Shown here: positions 18,340 through 26,917 of the stretch, in pieces | How the letters are laid out: each line of letters begins with the position of its first letter | Numbering within the stretch: position 1 is the stretch's first letter | Assembly: GCF_022879575.1 (NCBI RefSeq) | Contig: NZ_CP084261.1 | Span: 992,001-1,056,000, forward strand | Direction: 5' to 3' | Length of the DNA stretch: 64,000 bases | From: Caballeronia sp. SL2Y3 | Lineage (GTDB): Bacteria; Pseudomonadota; Gammaproteobacteria; Burkholderiales; Burkholderiaceae | Position numbers and translations under genes: made by a program | The notes under the pieces: generated by a model | Seen by the model: the letters and a program-made list of their open reading frames with translations, nothing else | Databases searched by the model: none | What the model was told of the DNA's origin: nothing

Positions 18340-19850
18340 TCCGAGCCTCCCGCGATGAGCCGGTACACGTCATCTTCGGACGCAGTATGGCCCGCGACTT
18401 CGGCGACCTTGCGTCGATCGCGCAGCACCGCGATCCGGTGACTCACGCGCACGACCTCGCTCACTTCCGACGAGATGAAGAGAATGGAAAGGCCCTTCGC
18501 GCACAGCGCGAGCACGCGGTCCATGATCTCGAACTTCGCGGCCACGTCGATGCCGCGCGTCGGTTCGTCGAGAATCAGCATCTTCGGTTCGGTCGCGAGC
18601 CAGCGCGCAAGCAGCACCTTCTGCTGATTGCCGCCCGATAACAGGCCGATGGGCTGCTCCGCGTCGCGCGCCTTGATGCCGAACTGCTGGATATAGCGAT
18701 TGGCGATCTCGCGCTGCTTCGCCTTGCCGATGCAGCGCCACAGTCCGCGCCGCGCCTGCACCGCGAGGATGATGTTCTCGCGTATGGAGAGATCCGCGAC
18801 GATGCCTTCCTTCTTGCGGTCTTCGGGACAGTAGCCCATGCCGTGACGCACCGCATCGCGCGGCGAATGCAGCTTCACCGTCTTGCCGCCGATACGCGTC
18901 GCGCCCGCATCCGAACGCTCCGCGCCGAACAGAAGCCGCGCGGTTTCGGTGCGGCCCGAGCCGAGCAGACCGGCGAGTCCGAGTATCTGTCCGGGCTGCA
19001 CGTCGATATCGACGGGATTCATCACGCCGCGCCGCGCCACGCCGCGCATCTCCAGGAACGGCGCCACGCTGCTCTGTTCAGCGGGCGCTTCCGTCGCCGC
19101 GCGTTCCAGCCGCTCGGTCATGCGTTCATGGCCGACCATCTTCGACACGAGCAGTTCGACGGGCAAGTCCTTGGCGAGATATTCGCCTTCGCGCTCGCCA
19201 TTGCGCATGACCGTGATGCGGTCGGATATCGCGTAAGTCTGTTCCAGAAAGTGCGTGACGAAGAGAATCGCGAGACCGGAATCGCGCAGTTTGCGCAGCA
19301 CGTCGAAGAGCCGCGTGACTTCGCCGTCGTCGAGACTGGATGTGGGTTCGTCGAGGATGAGCACGCGCGCATCGACCGACAGCGCCCGCGCGATCGCCAC
19401 CATCTGCTGCACCGCGATGGGATACGTATCGAGCGACTTGGTGACGTCCACCGTGACGTTGAGTTCGGCGAGCGCCGCTTGTGCGCGCGCGTGAATCGTT
19501 CGCCAGTCGATTGCGCCGCGCCGCTTCGGCTGCCGGCCCGCGAACATGTTCTCGGCCACCGACAAGTTCGGGCACAGATTCACTTCCTGATACAGCGTCT
19601 GAATGCCGGCCGCTTCCGCTTCGAGCGGCGCGGTGAAGTGCACCGGTTGGCCGGCGAGCCGGATCTCGCCGGCGTCGGGCTCGTGCACGCCGGTGAGCAC
19701 GTTGATGAGCGTCGACTTGCCCGCGCCGTTCTGCCCCATGAGCGTGTGAACCTCGCCGGGGAACAAGCGAAAGCGGACGTCATGCAACGCGCGCACGCCG
19801 GGGAAAGACTTCGACAGGCCGATCGTTTCGAGCACGGGAGCGTCGGTCAT
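18336..19850 (-). CDS. ytfR: Galactofuranose ABC transporter ATPase YtfR
   Basis: Tandem ABC ATPase of 504 residues, as usual for the ribose/galactose class. The first half has Walker A GQNGAGKST, a Q-loop (TLYQEVNL) and Walker B LILDEPTSSLD. Its signature is degenerate (AVQQMVAIARAL instead of LSGGQ). The second half has a degenerate P-loop (GLLGSGRTE), an intact LSGGNQQKV signature and LILDEPTRGID. This asymmetry is normal for the family. It would energise import through YtfT/YjfF. It follows the binding-protein gene after a 71-base gap containing a hairpin. Confidence 0.92.
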   Translation of the reverse strand: MTDAPVLETIGLSKSFPGVRALHDVRFRLFPGEVHTLMGQNGAGKSTLINVLTGVHEPDAGEIRLAGQPVHFTAPLEAEAAGIQTLYQEVNLCPNLSVAENMFAGRQPKRRGAIDWRTIHARAQAALAELNVTVDVTKSLDTYPIAVQQMVAIARALSVDARVLILDEPTSSLDDGEVTRLFDVLRKLRDSGLAILFVTHFLEQTYAISDRITVMRNGEREGEYLAKDLPVELLVSKMVGHERMTERLERAATEAPAEQSSVAPFLEMRGVARRGVMNPVDIDVQPGQILGLAGLLGSGRTETARLLFGAERSDAGATRIGGKTVKLHSPRDAVRHGMGYCPEDRKKEGIVADLSIRENIILAVQARRGLWRCIGKAKQREIANRYIQQFGIKARDAEQPIGLLSGGNQQKVLLARWLATEPKMLILDEPTRGIDVAAKFEIMDRVLALCAKGLSILFISSEVSEVVRVSHRIAVLRDRRKVAEVAGHTASEDDVYRLIAGGSE

Positions 19851-19878
19851 GGAGAGCGCCGGCTAGAGAAAAGAATGG

Positions 19879-19910
19879 TCCATCGCGCGGCAAAACGCCT
19901 GCGCGATGGA
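19879..19910 (-). repeat. Intercistronic hairpin between ytfQ and ytfR
   Basis: Perfect 10-bp arms (TCCATCGCGC / GCGCGATGGA) around a 12-base loop lie in the only sizeable gap of the transporter operon. No T tract follows on the minus strand. Such hairpins behind a binding-protein gene commonly protect its mRNA or attenuate the downstream genes, giving an excess of binding protein. Confidence 0.6.
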
Positions 19911-19921
19911 CGCGCACGCGT

Positions 19922-20890
19922 TTAGTACTTGCGCTGCGGCAGGGTTTGCGCGGCCACGCTCATCGGGAAGATGGTTTCTTCGGTCACGATGCGCTTGGGC
20001 AATTGCTTGCCCGCGACGATATCCTTCACTGCGGTCATCAACTGCGGCCCGAGCAGCGGACTGCATTCGACGTCCACATTGATCTTGCCGGCGATCATCG
20101 CTTCGAAGCCGCCCTTGGTGGCGTCGAACGAAACGACGGTCACGTCCTTGCCGGGCTTCATGCCGGCCTCTTCCATCGCCTGAATCGCGCCGAGCGCCAT
20201 GTCGTCGTTATGCGCGTAGACCACGTTGATCTGCTTGCCGTAGGTCTTCACGAACGCTTCCATGACCTGCTTGCCGCCCGCGAGCGTGAAGTCGCCGCTT
20301 TGCGAAGCGATGACCTTGAACTTCGGGTCGTTCTTGATGACCTCCAGCAGACCCGCGCGCCGGTCGTTGGCCGGAGCCGAGCCGACCGTGCCCTGCAATT
20401 CCACGATATTGATTGGCCCTTTCTCGTTCTTATAGTGATCTTCCAGCCACTTGCCGCCACGACGGCCTTCTTCGAGGAAGTCGGAGCCGATCATCGTCAC
20501 ATAGAGCGACTTGTCTTTCACATCGATATTGCGGTCGGTGAGAATGACCGGAATCTTGGCGTTCTTCGCTTCGACGAGAATCGGCTCCCATCCGGATTCG
20601 ACGACCGGAGAGAACGCGATGACATCCACTTTCTGGGCGATATAGGAGCGGATAGCCTTGATCTGATTTTCCTGCTTCTGCTGGGCATCGGAGAATTTGA
20701 GGTTGATGCCCGCGTCCTTGGCGGCCGTTTTAACGGAGACGGTATTGGCGGTCCGCCACGCGCTTTCGGCGCCGACCTGCGCGAAGCCCAGCGTGATCTG
20801 CTTGTTCTCGGCATGTGCGCTGATGCCCGCGGCAAACAACAGGACCGAACCAAGCATTGCGCTCAGCACCGTGCGTCGGGTCTGTTTCAT
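19922..20890 (-). CDS. ytfQ: Galactofuranose-binding periplasmic protein YtfQ
   Basis: Periplasmic sugar-binding protein of 322 residues (Peripla_BP_4 type). A cleavable signal peptide ends near AGISAHAE. The mature part contains VDVIAFSPVVESGWEPI and YAHNDDMALGAIQAMEEAG, typical of the ribose/galactofuranose-binding group. ATG at 20890 is chosen because an AGGAGAC ribosome binding site lies six bases upstream and the signal peptide starts there; the open frame goes on to 20911. It is the first gene of the transporter operon and the likely substrate selector. Confidence 0.92.
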   Translation of the reverse strand: MKQTRRTVLSAMLGSVLLFAAGISAHAENKQITLGFAQVGAESAWRTANTVSVKTAAKDAGINLKFSDAQQKQENQIKAIRSYIAQKVDVIAFSPVVESGWEPILVEAKNAKIPVILTDRNIDVKDKSLYVTMIGSDFLEEGRRGGKWLEDHYKNEKGPINIVELQGTVGSAPANDRRAGLLEVIKNDPKFKVIASQSGDFTLAGGKQVMEAFVKTYGKQINVVYAHNDDMALGAIQAMEEAGMKPGKDVTVVSFDATKGGFEAMIAGKINVDVECSPLLGPQLMTAVKDIVAGKQLPKRIVTEETIFPMSVAAQTLPQRKY

Positions 20891-21345
20891 TATCGTCTCC
20901 TGATGGATCATTTTTGCCGCGGCTCTGAGTCCGGGGTCCTCGACTCAGGATTGAGTCCTGCGCAAGATTAGTCTGACGACGCATGCGGGTCCAATCACTT
21001 ATTCGGCGTCGAGGATACCAAGACTGATATCAGGGAAAACACGGTTGATGGGCGTTGCGGATTGCTAATTCACTGCGGGGATTCTAAGTAAATGCTGGCT
21101 TCGTCTGTGCCATCGCGCGAGGTTTATCCCACGTTTTGGAATCTGCTATTTCCGGCGCCAGTGGAAGGAATACATGTCAGTACGAGGACGCCATGGTTCT
21201 GGTCGACGTGGCTCACAACAACATATGCACCGACGGCCTGTCCTGCGCTCACGCACCTGATTGCAGCCGCGTCGAACGCCGCGACGGACACTCGTGCGTC
21301 AATTTAAGTCAACCGGCCAACCCGCAGCCGGCGCTTCCGCTTCCG
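20891..21345. other. Non-coding region between ytfQ and the APE-end flavoenzyme
   Basis: About 455 bases without a supportable gene. Near the ytfQ side lies a small dyad, GACTCAGGATTGAGTC (about 20942-20957), plausibly an operator in the ytf promoter region. The rest (21000-21340) has no ORF with family resemblance and shows no repeats. Confidence 0.45.
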
Positions 21346-22593
21346 TCAATCACGCAGCATGCACGCGGCATGCAGGCTATCCAGCCGTCGCGCGGCATCC
21401 GCGACATACGGATTCGTCTCGTCCCACGCGTACCCGGCCAGCACGGCGCTGACCATGCGTCGGATCACAGGCGTCTGATTCGGTGCAAAGATGATGTCCT
21501 GCAATTTCCCCGAATACCAGCGCTCAACGAACGCGCGGAACGTGTCGATGCCACGGCGCAACGGCACGTCGTAATGCGCGTGCCAGTCGATGACCTCGCC
21601 ATTCAATTGACGGTCGAGTGTCTCAACGGCGAGATGCGCCGAACGCAGCGCAATGGTCACCCCCGACGAGAACACCGGATCGAGGAACTCGCCCGCGTTG
21701 CCGAGCAGCGCATACCCCTCGCCGTGCAGCGCTTCGACGTTCGCGGAATAACCACCGATATGCCGCACCGGCATCAGAAAAGGCGCATTGCCGATCAAGC
21801 GGTTCAGCGTCGGTTCGCTCTGAATCAGCGAACGGAGCTTCTGCTCGCGCTCGGCTTCATCGACGTCGAGAAACGCCGCTTCGGCCACGCAACCCACGGA
21901 CGACCGCCCATTCGCGAGCGGAATCATCCAGTACCACACATCGCGATGCTCGGGATGCACGGCCACGGTAATCTTGTTGCGATCGTGCGCCTCGACCGGA
22001 ATGCCGTCGCGCACATGCGTGAAAATGGCCGCGCGCGTGGCAAGGCGCGTCGGCGCTTCGAGGTTGAGAAGCCGTGGCAGCACGCGTCCGAAACCGCTTG
22101 CGTCGAGCACGAAGCGCGCATGCACCTGATACTGCGTACCGGCTTCGTCGACGACATCGAGCACCGGCGCATCGCCCGTCTTCATCGCGAGCACGGTGTG
22201 ACCGAAGCGCACGTCCGCGCCCTGCTCCATCGCACAGCGGATGAGCAAGTCGTCGAATACCGCTCGTTCCACCTGATACGTCGTGCCCCATCCGTCGGAA
22301 TGCTTGTCGCGGAAGTCATAAGCCGCCGCCTGATCGCGATACACGAATTGCGCGCCGTTCTTGTACTGAAAGCCCGCTTCGACGACCGCGCGCAGCATGC
22401 CCGCTTCCTCGAGATACGCCATGCTTTGCGGCAAGAGACTTTCGCCGATCGAAAAGCGCGGGAAATGCTGGCGTTCGAGCACCAGCACGGATCGACCGGC
22501 TTTGCGCAGCAGCGCGGCAGCGACCGCGCCCGACGGTCCCGCGCCGATGATGGCGACATCGACTTCAGCGTTCATCGAATTTTCTGTGTTCAT
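21346..22593 (-). CDS. FAD-dependent oxidoreductase with flavin-halogenase motifs
   Basis: Flavoprotein of 415 residues. The Rossmann FAD motif IIGAGPSGAVAA sits at 15-26. Two landmarks of flavin-dependent halogenases are present: the WxWxIP motif (WYWMIP, 220-225) and a Lys (Lys78, in FQYKNGAQF) at the position of the halogenase catalytic lysine. The C-terminal FAD motif GEGYALLGNAGEFLDPVFSSG is also typical. At 415 residues it is shorter than most tryptophan halogenases (about 500). It may halogenate or otherwise oxidise the aryl head of the polyene made by the cluster, or be a non-halogenating relative. ATG at 22593 has an AGGAAG ribosome binding site. It diverges from the methyltransferase gene. 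Confidence 0.82.
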   Translation of the reverse strand: MNTENSMNAEVDVAIIGAGPSGAVAAALLRKAGRSVLVLERQHFPRFSIGESLLPQSMAYLEEAGMLRAVVEAGFQYKNGAQFVYRDQAAAYDFRDKHSDGWGTTYQVERAVFDDLLIRCAMEQGADVRFGHTVLAMKTGDAPVLDVVDEAGTQYQVHARFVLDASGFGRVLPRLLNLEAPTRLATRAAIFTHVRDGIPVEAHDRNKITVAVHPEHRDVWYWMIPLANGRSSVGCVAEAAFLDVDEAEREQKLRSLIQSEPTLNRLIGNAPFLMPVRHIGGYSANVEALHGEGYALLGNAGEFLDPVFSSGVTIALRSAHLAVETLDRQLNGEVIDWHAHYDVPLRRGIDTFRAFVERWYSGKLQDIIFAPNQTPVIRRMVSAVLAGYAWDETNPYVADAARRLDSLHAACMLRD

Positions 22594-22719
22594 CTTCTAC
22601 TTCCTTTCGTCGCACGCAGCGACGTATTGCAAACACGACACATTCGCCGCGCATCAGCGATTACAATCACGCGCGGACCATGCATCAATAACACCAACAC
22701 TTCTTTACCGGATTCAATC

Positions 22720-23463
22720 GTGCAGTTCACCGAAACATCGAATGTGCCGTTCGTGCCCGAGACATCTTTCGGCGTCTGGTTCCTGCGCACGCATACGTGG
22801 GAGCACCACGTTCTGCGCGTCGCGATCAACGACCTCAAGCGCCTCATCGACTTTCCGTTGCCCACCGCGCCCGTGATCGTCGATGTCGGCTGCGGTCAGG
22901 GCTTGTCGTTCCGTCTGCTTGCGCAAGCGTTCAAGCCGCAGCGCATCGTCGGCATCGACTTTCACGAGCCGTCGCTCGCGCTTGCGGCCCAATCCGCGCA
23001 AGTCTGCGCCCAGCGCCCCGATACGGCAGCGACGCAAATCGAGTTGCTTCACGGCGATTGCGCGAATCTTCCGCTGCAGGACGCGAGCGCCGATATCGTC
23101 TTCTGTCATCAGACGTTTCATCACCTCGTCGAACAGGAACGCGCGCTTGCCGAATTCCGTCGCGTACTCAAGCCAGGCGGCGTGCTCATGTTCGCCGAAT
23201 CGACGGATGCCTATATCAAGTCCTGGGTCATCCGGCTGCTTTTTCGTCATCCGATGCAAGTGCAAAAGAGCGCCGACGGCTATCTCGACATGATCCGCAA
23301 CGGCGGTTTCAGCTTCGGACCGCACAACGTTTCGCTGCCGTATCTGTGGTGGAGCCGCGCGAAAGATTTCGGGCTGCTCGAACGCATCGGGCTCCATACG
23401 CCGAAGCCCGGGAAGCGGCGTGAAACGCTCGTGAACGTCGTCGCAAGAAAGACCTCTGATTGA
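22720..23463 (+). CDS. Class I SAM-dependent methyltransferase of the APE cluster
   Basis: Methyltransferase of 247 residues (Methyltransf_11/UbiE type). Motif I is VIVDVGCGQGLSF (about 48-60), the acidic end of beta-2 is VGIDFHEP, and LKPGGVLMFAE is the post-motif III block. No in-frame ATG lies near the N-terminus, so GTG at 22720 is chosen, although its ribosome binding site is weak. It is the only plus-strand gene in the APE region, divergent from the flavoenzyme by 126 bases, and convergent with the small secreted protein gene. Methylation of the aryl head group is the obvious guess, since E. coli-type aryl polyenes carry a ring methyl. Confidence 0.8.
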   Translation: MQFTETSNVPFVPETSFGVWFLRTHTWEHHVLRVAINDLKRLIDFPLPTAPVIVDVGCGQGLSFRLLAQAFKPQRIVGIDFHEPSLALAAQSAQVCAQRPDTAATQIELLHGDCANLPLQDASADIVFCHQTFHHLVEQERALAEFRRVLKPGGVLMFAESTDAYIKSWVIRLLFRHPMQVQKSADGYLDMIRNGGFSFGPHNVSLPYLWWSRAKDFGLLERIGLHTPKPGKRRETLVNVVARKTSD

Positions 23464-23476
23464 CGGCATGACGAGC

Positions 23477-23508
23477 GAGCGGCGCATGCGTCGAGGCATG
23501 CGCCGCTC
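23477..23508. terminator. Strong hairpin between convergent genes
   Basis: Perfect 13-bp arms (GAGCGGCGCATGC / GCATGCGCCGCTC) enclose a 6-base loop, exactly between the methyltransferase stop and the stop of the opposing gene. There is no long T run on either side. I read it as a bidirectional barrier/terminator from its position. Confidence 0.6.
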
Positions 23509-23520
23509 CCGGCTTCTGCC

Positions 23521-23955
23521 TCAGTTCTTCAGCTTGACCACTTCGCCCTTCAGCGCGACCCCTGCAACCACGGCGCCCGCGCCGCACGTGAATTCCGTTG
23601 CGCTCTCGCGCTCCACGTTCTGGTAGTTACTCTTGATATTGATGACCGCGTCGCCGCCTTCCTTGCGGGCGCGCTCCTGCAACTCCATCACAGCCGAAAG
23701 GAAGACGTGCTGGCAAGCGTCCTCGTCGCTCTTGCCGAACGCGTTGGTCTTCTTGTTGGTCGCGAACACACCGAGCGATTTCACCACCGCCGGATGCGCT
23801 TGTCCCGCGAAATAGAGCGGAATGTTCTTGTCGACCTTATCGGGTTCGCTGACCAGCGCGGGTGCGACGGGATAGATCCGGATCGTATTGCGCGCGAACG
23901 CTTGCGACGAAAGCAGCATGGCGGCAAGTGCCGCGCAAAAGAAAAGACGCTTCAT
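23521..23955 (-). CDS. Small secreted protein, paralogue of the next lipoprotein
   Basis: Exported protein of 144 residues with a cleavable signal peptide (MKRLFFCAALAAMLLSSQAFA). The mature part has a block EGGDAVINIKSNYQN reminiscent of the YbjQ/heavy-metal-binding fold, and ends ATEFTCGAGAVVAGVALKGEVVKLKN. Homologues in Burkholderia are often labelled excinuclease, which has no support here: there is no ATPase motif. Its neighbour upstream is clearly a paralogue (matching DAVIN and ATEF-CG blocks). It lies at the 3' end of the APE gene run. Function unknown. Confidence 0.72.
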   Translation of the reverse strand: MKRLFFCAALAAMLLSSQAFARNTIRIYPVAPALVSEPDKVDKNIPLYFAGQAHPAVVKSLGVFATNKKTNAFGKSDEDACQHVFLSAVMELQERARKEGGDAVINIKSNYQNVERESATEFTCGAGAVVAGVALKGEVVKLKN

Positions 23956-23980
23956 AGGTTTCGAGTTCGTGGTTGATCGC

Positions 23981-24406
23981 TTATTCGACGTCCAGCTTGA
24001 CGATATCTCCGCGCACGGCGAGCGTCGAGCCGTTATTGCTAGAGCCGCAGATGAACTCCGTCGCTGACGCGGTCTCCGTGTGCTGGAAGCGCGTCCTGAC
24101 GTTGATCACCGCGTCCGCGTGCTGCTCGCGCGCATAGTCGCGCAACTGATCGAGCGCCTTGCCGAGCGCGATATTGCACGTCGCATCCTGGCCGTCCATC
24201 GTGCGGGGCACGCGCACCGCAACTTCCTTCTTGCCGAGCATCGTCTTGACGTTCGCGTGCTTCTGGTCGCCGAAATACAACGTGACGTCCTTCGCGCTTT
24301 GCGTCTGCGCCGCTTGCGGCATCGGCAGCGAGCGGACCTGCGTCGTGCAGCCTGCTTGCGTGATGAACGCGCCAGCCATCATCGTCAGAAGGATTATCTT
24401 TTTCAT
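23981..24406 (-). CDS. Small lipoprotein-like secreted protein
   Basis: Protein of 141 residues with a signal sequence ending TQAGC (Cys19), a slightly non-standard lipobox. The mature region parallels the downstream gene block by block: VTLYFGDQKHANV versus IPLYFAGQAHPAV, ADAVINVRTRFQH versus GDAVINIKSNYQN, and ATEFICG versus ATEFTCG. The pair therefore arose by tandem duplication. ATG at 24406 begins the signal sequence; another ATG lies at 24433. Forty bases separate it from the ketosynthase upstream, so it is probably in the APE operon. A periplasmic or outer-membrane role in polyene attachment is possible but unproven. Confidence 0.72.
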   Translation of the reverse strand: MKKIILLTMMAGAFITQAGCTTQVRSLPMPQAAQTQSAKDVTLYFGDQKHANVKTMLGKKEVAVRVPRTMDGQDATCNIALGKALDQLRDYAREQHADAVINVRTRFQHTETASATEFICGSSNNGSTLAVRGDIVKLDVE

Positions 24407-24446
24407 AGTGCGGTTTCGCTTCTGTGTGGTCATAGATAAGCGCCCG

Positions 24447-25694
24447 TTATGCGCCGACGGGCAGCGGCTGAAATCTTTCGAACACGAGGCTCGCGGAACT
24501 GCCGCCGAAACCGAACGACACTGACATCGCGCGCTCGATGCGCGCCTCGCCTGTCTCGCGCACGAGCGGCATGCCAAGCGCGAGCGGTTCAGGCGAGCCG
24601 GCCGTTCGCGTGCCTGCGATGAAACCGTCGCGCATCATCAGCAATGTGTAGATCGCTTCATGCACGCCGCTCGCGCCGAGCGGATGTCCCGTCAGGCCCT
24701 TCGTCGACGAAAATGGCGGCACGTTCGCACCGAACACCGTCTGCAACGCGCGCAGTTCTTCGACGTCGCCGAGCGGCGTGGAAGGCGCGTGCGTGTTGAT
24801 GTAATCGGGCGATGCGCCCGCTTGGTCCAGCGCCATGCGTAGCGCCCGCGATATGCCGTGCGAGTGCGGCGACACCATGCCCGCGCCGTCCGTGCTCTCG
24901 CCGAAGCCAGTCAGTTCCGCGTAGATGCGCGCGCCGCGTGCGAGCGCGTGTTCGAGCGCCTCGAGCACCAGCACGCCGGCGCCGGAGCCGATCACGAAGC
25001 CGTCGCGCGCGCTGTCGTAAGGGCGCGAGGCTTGCGAAGGCGCTTCGTTGAAACCGCGCGACAACGCGTGCATCGCGTCGAACATCAGCGTCATGTTGTC
25101 GTGCAGCGCCTCGCTGCCGCCCGCGAGCACGATCTGCTGACGTCCGGTCTGGATCAACTGCATGGCTTGTCCGATGGCGAGCGCGGATGTCGTGCACGCC
25201 GACGAAGGCGAATACGCGACGCCCTCGATGCCGAATGCCTGCGCGACATTCGCGGATGCGGTGCTGCTCATCGCCTTCGGTACCGTGTACGGCGGCGTTC
25301 TTTCGATGCCGCGCGTCACCGCGATGCACAGTGCCGCGTCGTACTCGGCCATCGCGCCGACGCCCGAGCCGATCACCGCGCCGACTTTCGGCGAACGCAG
25401 CAGGGCGTGATCGAGCCGCGCGTCGTCGATGGCTTTGCGCGCGGCGTGGCACGCGAAGCGCGCCGTCTCGCCCATGAACCGTTCGAGCTTGCGATCGAAA
25501 GGCGGCTCATCTGCCACCGACGCCACCGCCGCCACTTGCGAGCCGAAGCCTCGCTCGCGCCACGCGTCGATGCGCGTGATGCCGGAACGCCCTTCCCTCA
25601 ACGCAGCGCTGACCGTGTCGAGCGCATTGCCCAGACACGATACGATGCCCATGCCCGTCACGACGACGCGCTGCATGCCTCGCGCTCGGTTCAT
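24447..25694 (-). CDS. Beta-ketoacyl-ACP synthase (extra ketosynthase of APE cluster)
   Basis: Ketosynthase of 415 residues, FabF/KAS II type, with an intact Cys-His-His triad: Cys167 in SSACTTS, His in YINTHAPSTPLGD, and His in KGLTGHPLGASG. It would perform decarboxylative condensation on an ACP-bound chain. The ATG at 25694 overlaps the stop of the upstream ketosynthase (ATGA), so the two are translationally coupled. It is the third full-length ketosynthase in the cluster; the E. coli-type APE set needs only two plus a chain-length factor. The open frame upstream of 25694 is spurious. Confidence 0.88.
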   Translation of the reverse strand: MNRARGMQRVVVTGMGIVSCLGNALDTVSAALREGRSGITRIDAWRERGFGSQVAAVASVADEPPFDRKLERFMGETARFACHAARKAIDDARLDHALLRSPKVGAVIGSGVGAMAEYDAALCIAVTRGIERTPPYTVPKAMSSTASANVAQAFGIEGVAYSPSSACTTSALAIGQAMQLIQTGRQQIVLAGGSEALHDNMTLMFDAMHALSRGFNEAPSQASRPYDSARDGFVIGSGAGVLVLEALEHALARGARIYAELTGFGESTDGAGMVSPHSHGISRALRMALDQAGASPDYINTHAPSTPLGDVEELRALQTVFGANVPPFSSTKGLTGHPLGASGVHEAIYTLLMMRDGFIAGTRTAGSPEPLALGMPLVRETGEARIERAMSVSFGFGGSSASLVFERFQPLPVGA

Positions 25695-26917
25695 CGAACG
25701 CGCCGGAAAATGAGCGACGTATTGATGCCGCCGAACGCGAAGTTGTTGCTCATCACGTATTCGGCGTCGATCGTGCGTGCCTCGCCCGCGATGTAATCGA
25801 GCGGCGCGCAGGCGGCATCGACTTCGGTGAGATTGAGTGTCGGCGCGTACCAGTTGCGCTTCATCATTTCGATGGTCCACCACGCTTCCAGCGCACCGCA
25901 AGCGCCCAGCGTGTGTCCGACGTAGCTCTTAAGCGAACTGATCGGCATGCGCTCGCCGAAGGTCTGCGCGGTCGCATGACTTTCCGCGACGTCGCCGCGA
26001 TCGGTGGACGTGCCATGCGCGTTCACGTAAGCAATGGCCTGCGGATCGAGCCGCGCGTCGTGCAGCGCGAGCTGCATGGCGCGCGCCATCGTGCTCGCGG
26101 TCGGCTGCGTCATGTGCGCGCCATCCGAGTTGCAGCCGAAGCCGACGATCTCCGCATGAATCGTCGCGCCGCGCGCCACGGCGTGCTCATAGTCTTCGAG
26201 CACGAGCGTCGCCGCGCCCTCGCCGACAACCAGTCCGTCGCGTTTCGCATCGAACGGACGCGGCGTGAGATGCGGCTCGTCGTTGCGCGTGCTCGTCGCG
26301 TAGAGCGTGTCGAACACGGCGACGGCCGGACCCGAGAGCTCTTCCGCGCCGCCGGCGAGCATCATCGTCTGCTTGCCCGTGGCGATGGCTTCATACGCGA
26401 AGCCGATCGCCTGACTGCCCGACGCGCACGCCGACGACGTCGGCAGAATGCGGCCCTTCAGATCCCAAAAGAGGCCGACGTTCACGGCCGTCGTGTGCGG
26501 CATCATCTGCACGTAGCTGTTCGACGTGACATCGGTCATCGAGCCGGTTCGCAGCATGGTGCCGAACGCGCGAATAGGCTCGACCGATCCCGAGGACGAT
26601 CCGTACGCGACGCCCATGCGTCCGTCGCTGATCGACGCGTCGCCGTCGAGGCCCGCGTCCGCCAGCGCGAGTTCGCTCGCGCGTACCGCGTACATCGACA
26701 CGATGCCCATCGACCGCGTCTTCTTGCGCGGCCAGGCCGAAGGCTGCTCGAACGCGGGCAGCGGACACGCGAGGCGCGTATGCAGGCCTTCGAAGAAGTC
26801 CCACTCCGGCATGCGGCGCACCGCATTGCGTCCGCTCTTCAGCGCGGCTTCGATTTCATTCCACGAACTGCCGAGCGCCGTGACGCCGCCCATGCCCGTA
26901 ACAACGACGCGCTTCAT
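25691..26917 (-). CDS. Beta-ketoacyl-ACP synthase (ApeR-type)
   Basis: Ketosynthase of 408 residues beginning MKRVVVTGMGGVTALG. The triad is complete: Cys164 in SSACASGSQ, His in YVNAHGTSTDRGD, and His in KSYVGHTLGACG. It directly follows the ketoreductase gene with a TGATG overlap, matching the P-Q-R order of APE clusters, where ApeR is an elongating or initiating ketosynthase. ATG at 26917 is the family start; the frame continues far upstream inside the ketoreductase gene and is a shadow there. Confidence 0.9.
   Translation of the reverse strand: MKRVVVTGMGGVTALGSSWNEIEAALKSGRNAVRRMPEWDFFEGLHTRLACPLPAFEQPSAWPRKKTRSMGIVSMYAVRASELALADAGLDGDASISDGRMGVAYGSSSGSVEPIRAFGTMLRTGSMTDVTSNSYVQMMPHTTAVNVGLFWDLKGRILPTSSACASGSQAIGFAYEAIATGKQTMMLAGGAEELSGPAVAVFDTLYATSTRNDEPHLTPRPFDAKRDGLVVGEGAATLVLEDYEHAVARGATIHAEIVGFGCNSDGAHMTQPTASTMARAMQLALHDARLDPQAIAYVNAHGTSTDRGDVAESHATAQTFGERMPISSLKSYVGHTLGACGALEAWWTIEMMKRNWYAPTLNLTEVDAACAPLDYIAGEARTIDAEYVMSNNFAFGGINTSLIFRRVR

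Noticed and set aside
16217..18373. A single 718-codon ORF across ytfT and yjfF
   Set aside because: Only the C-terminal half (from 17305) is permease sequence; upstream it is out of phase with the real ytfT gene.
21136..22719. Upstream extension of the methyltransferase ORF
   Set aside because: It is antisense to the flavoenzyme gene and has no similarity to methyltransferases.
23521..23955. Excinuclease annotation for the small secreted protein
   Set aside because: Has a signal peptide and no ATPase or nuclease motif.
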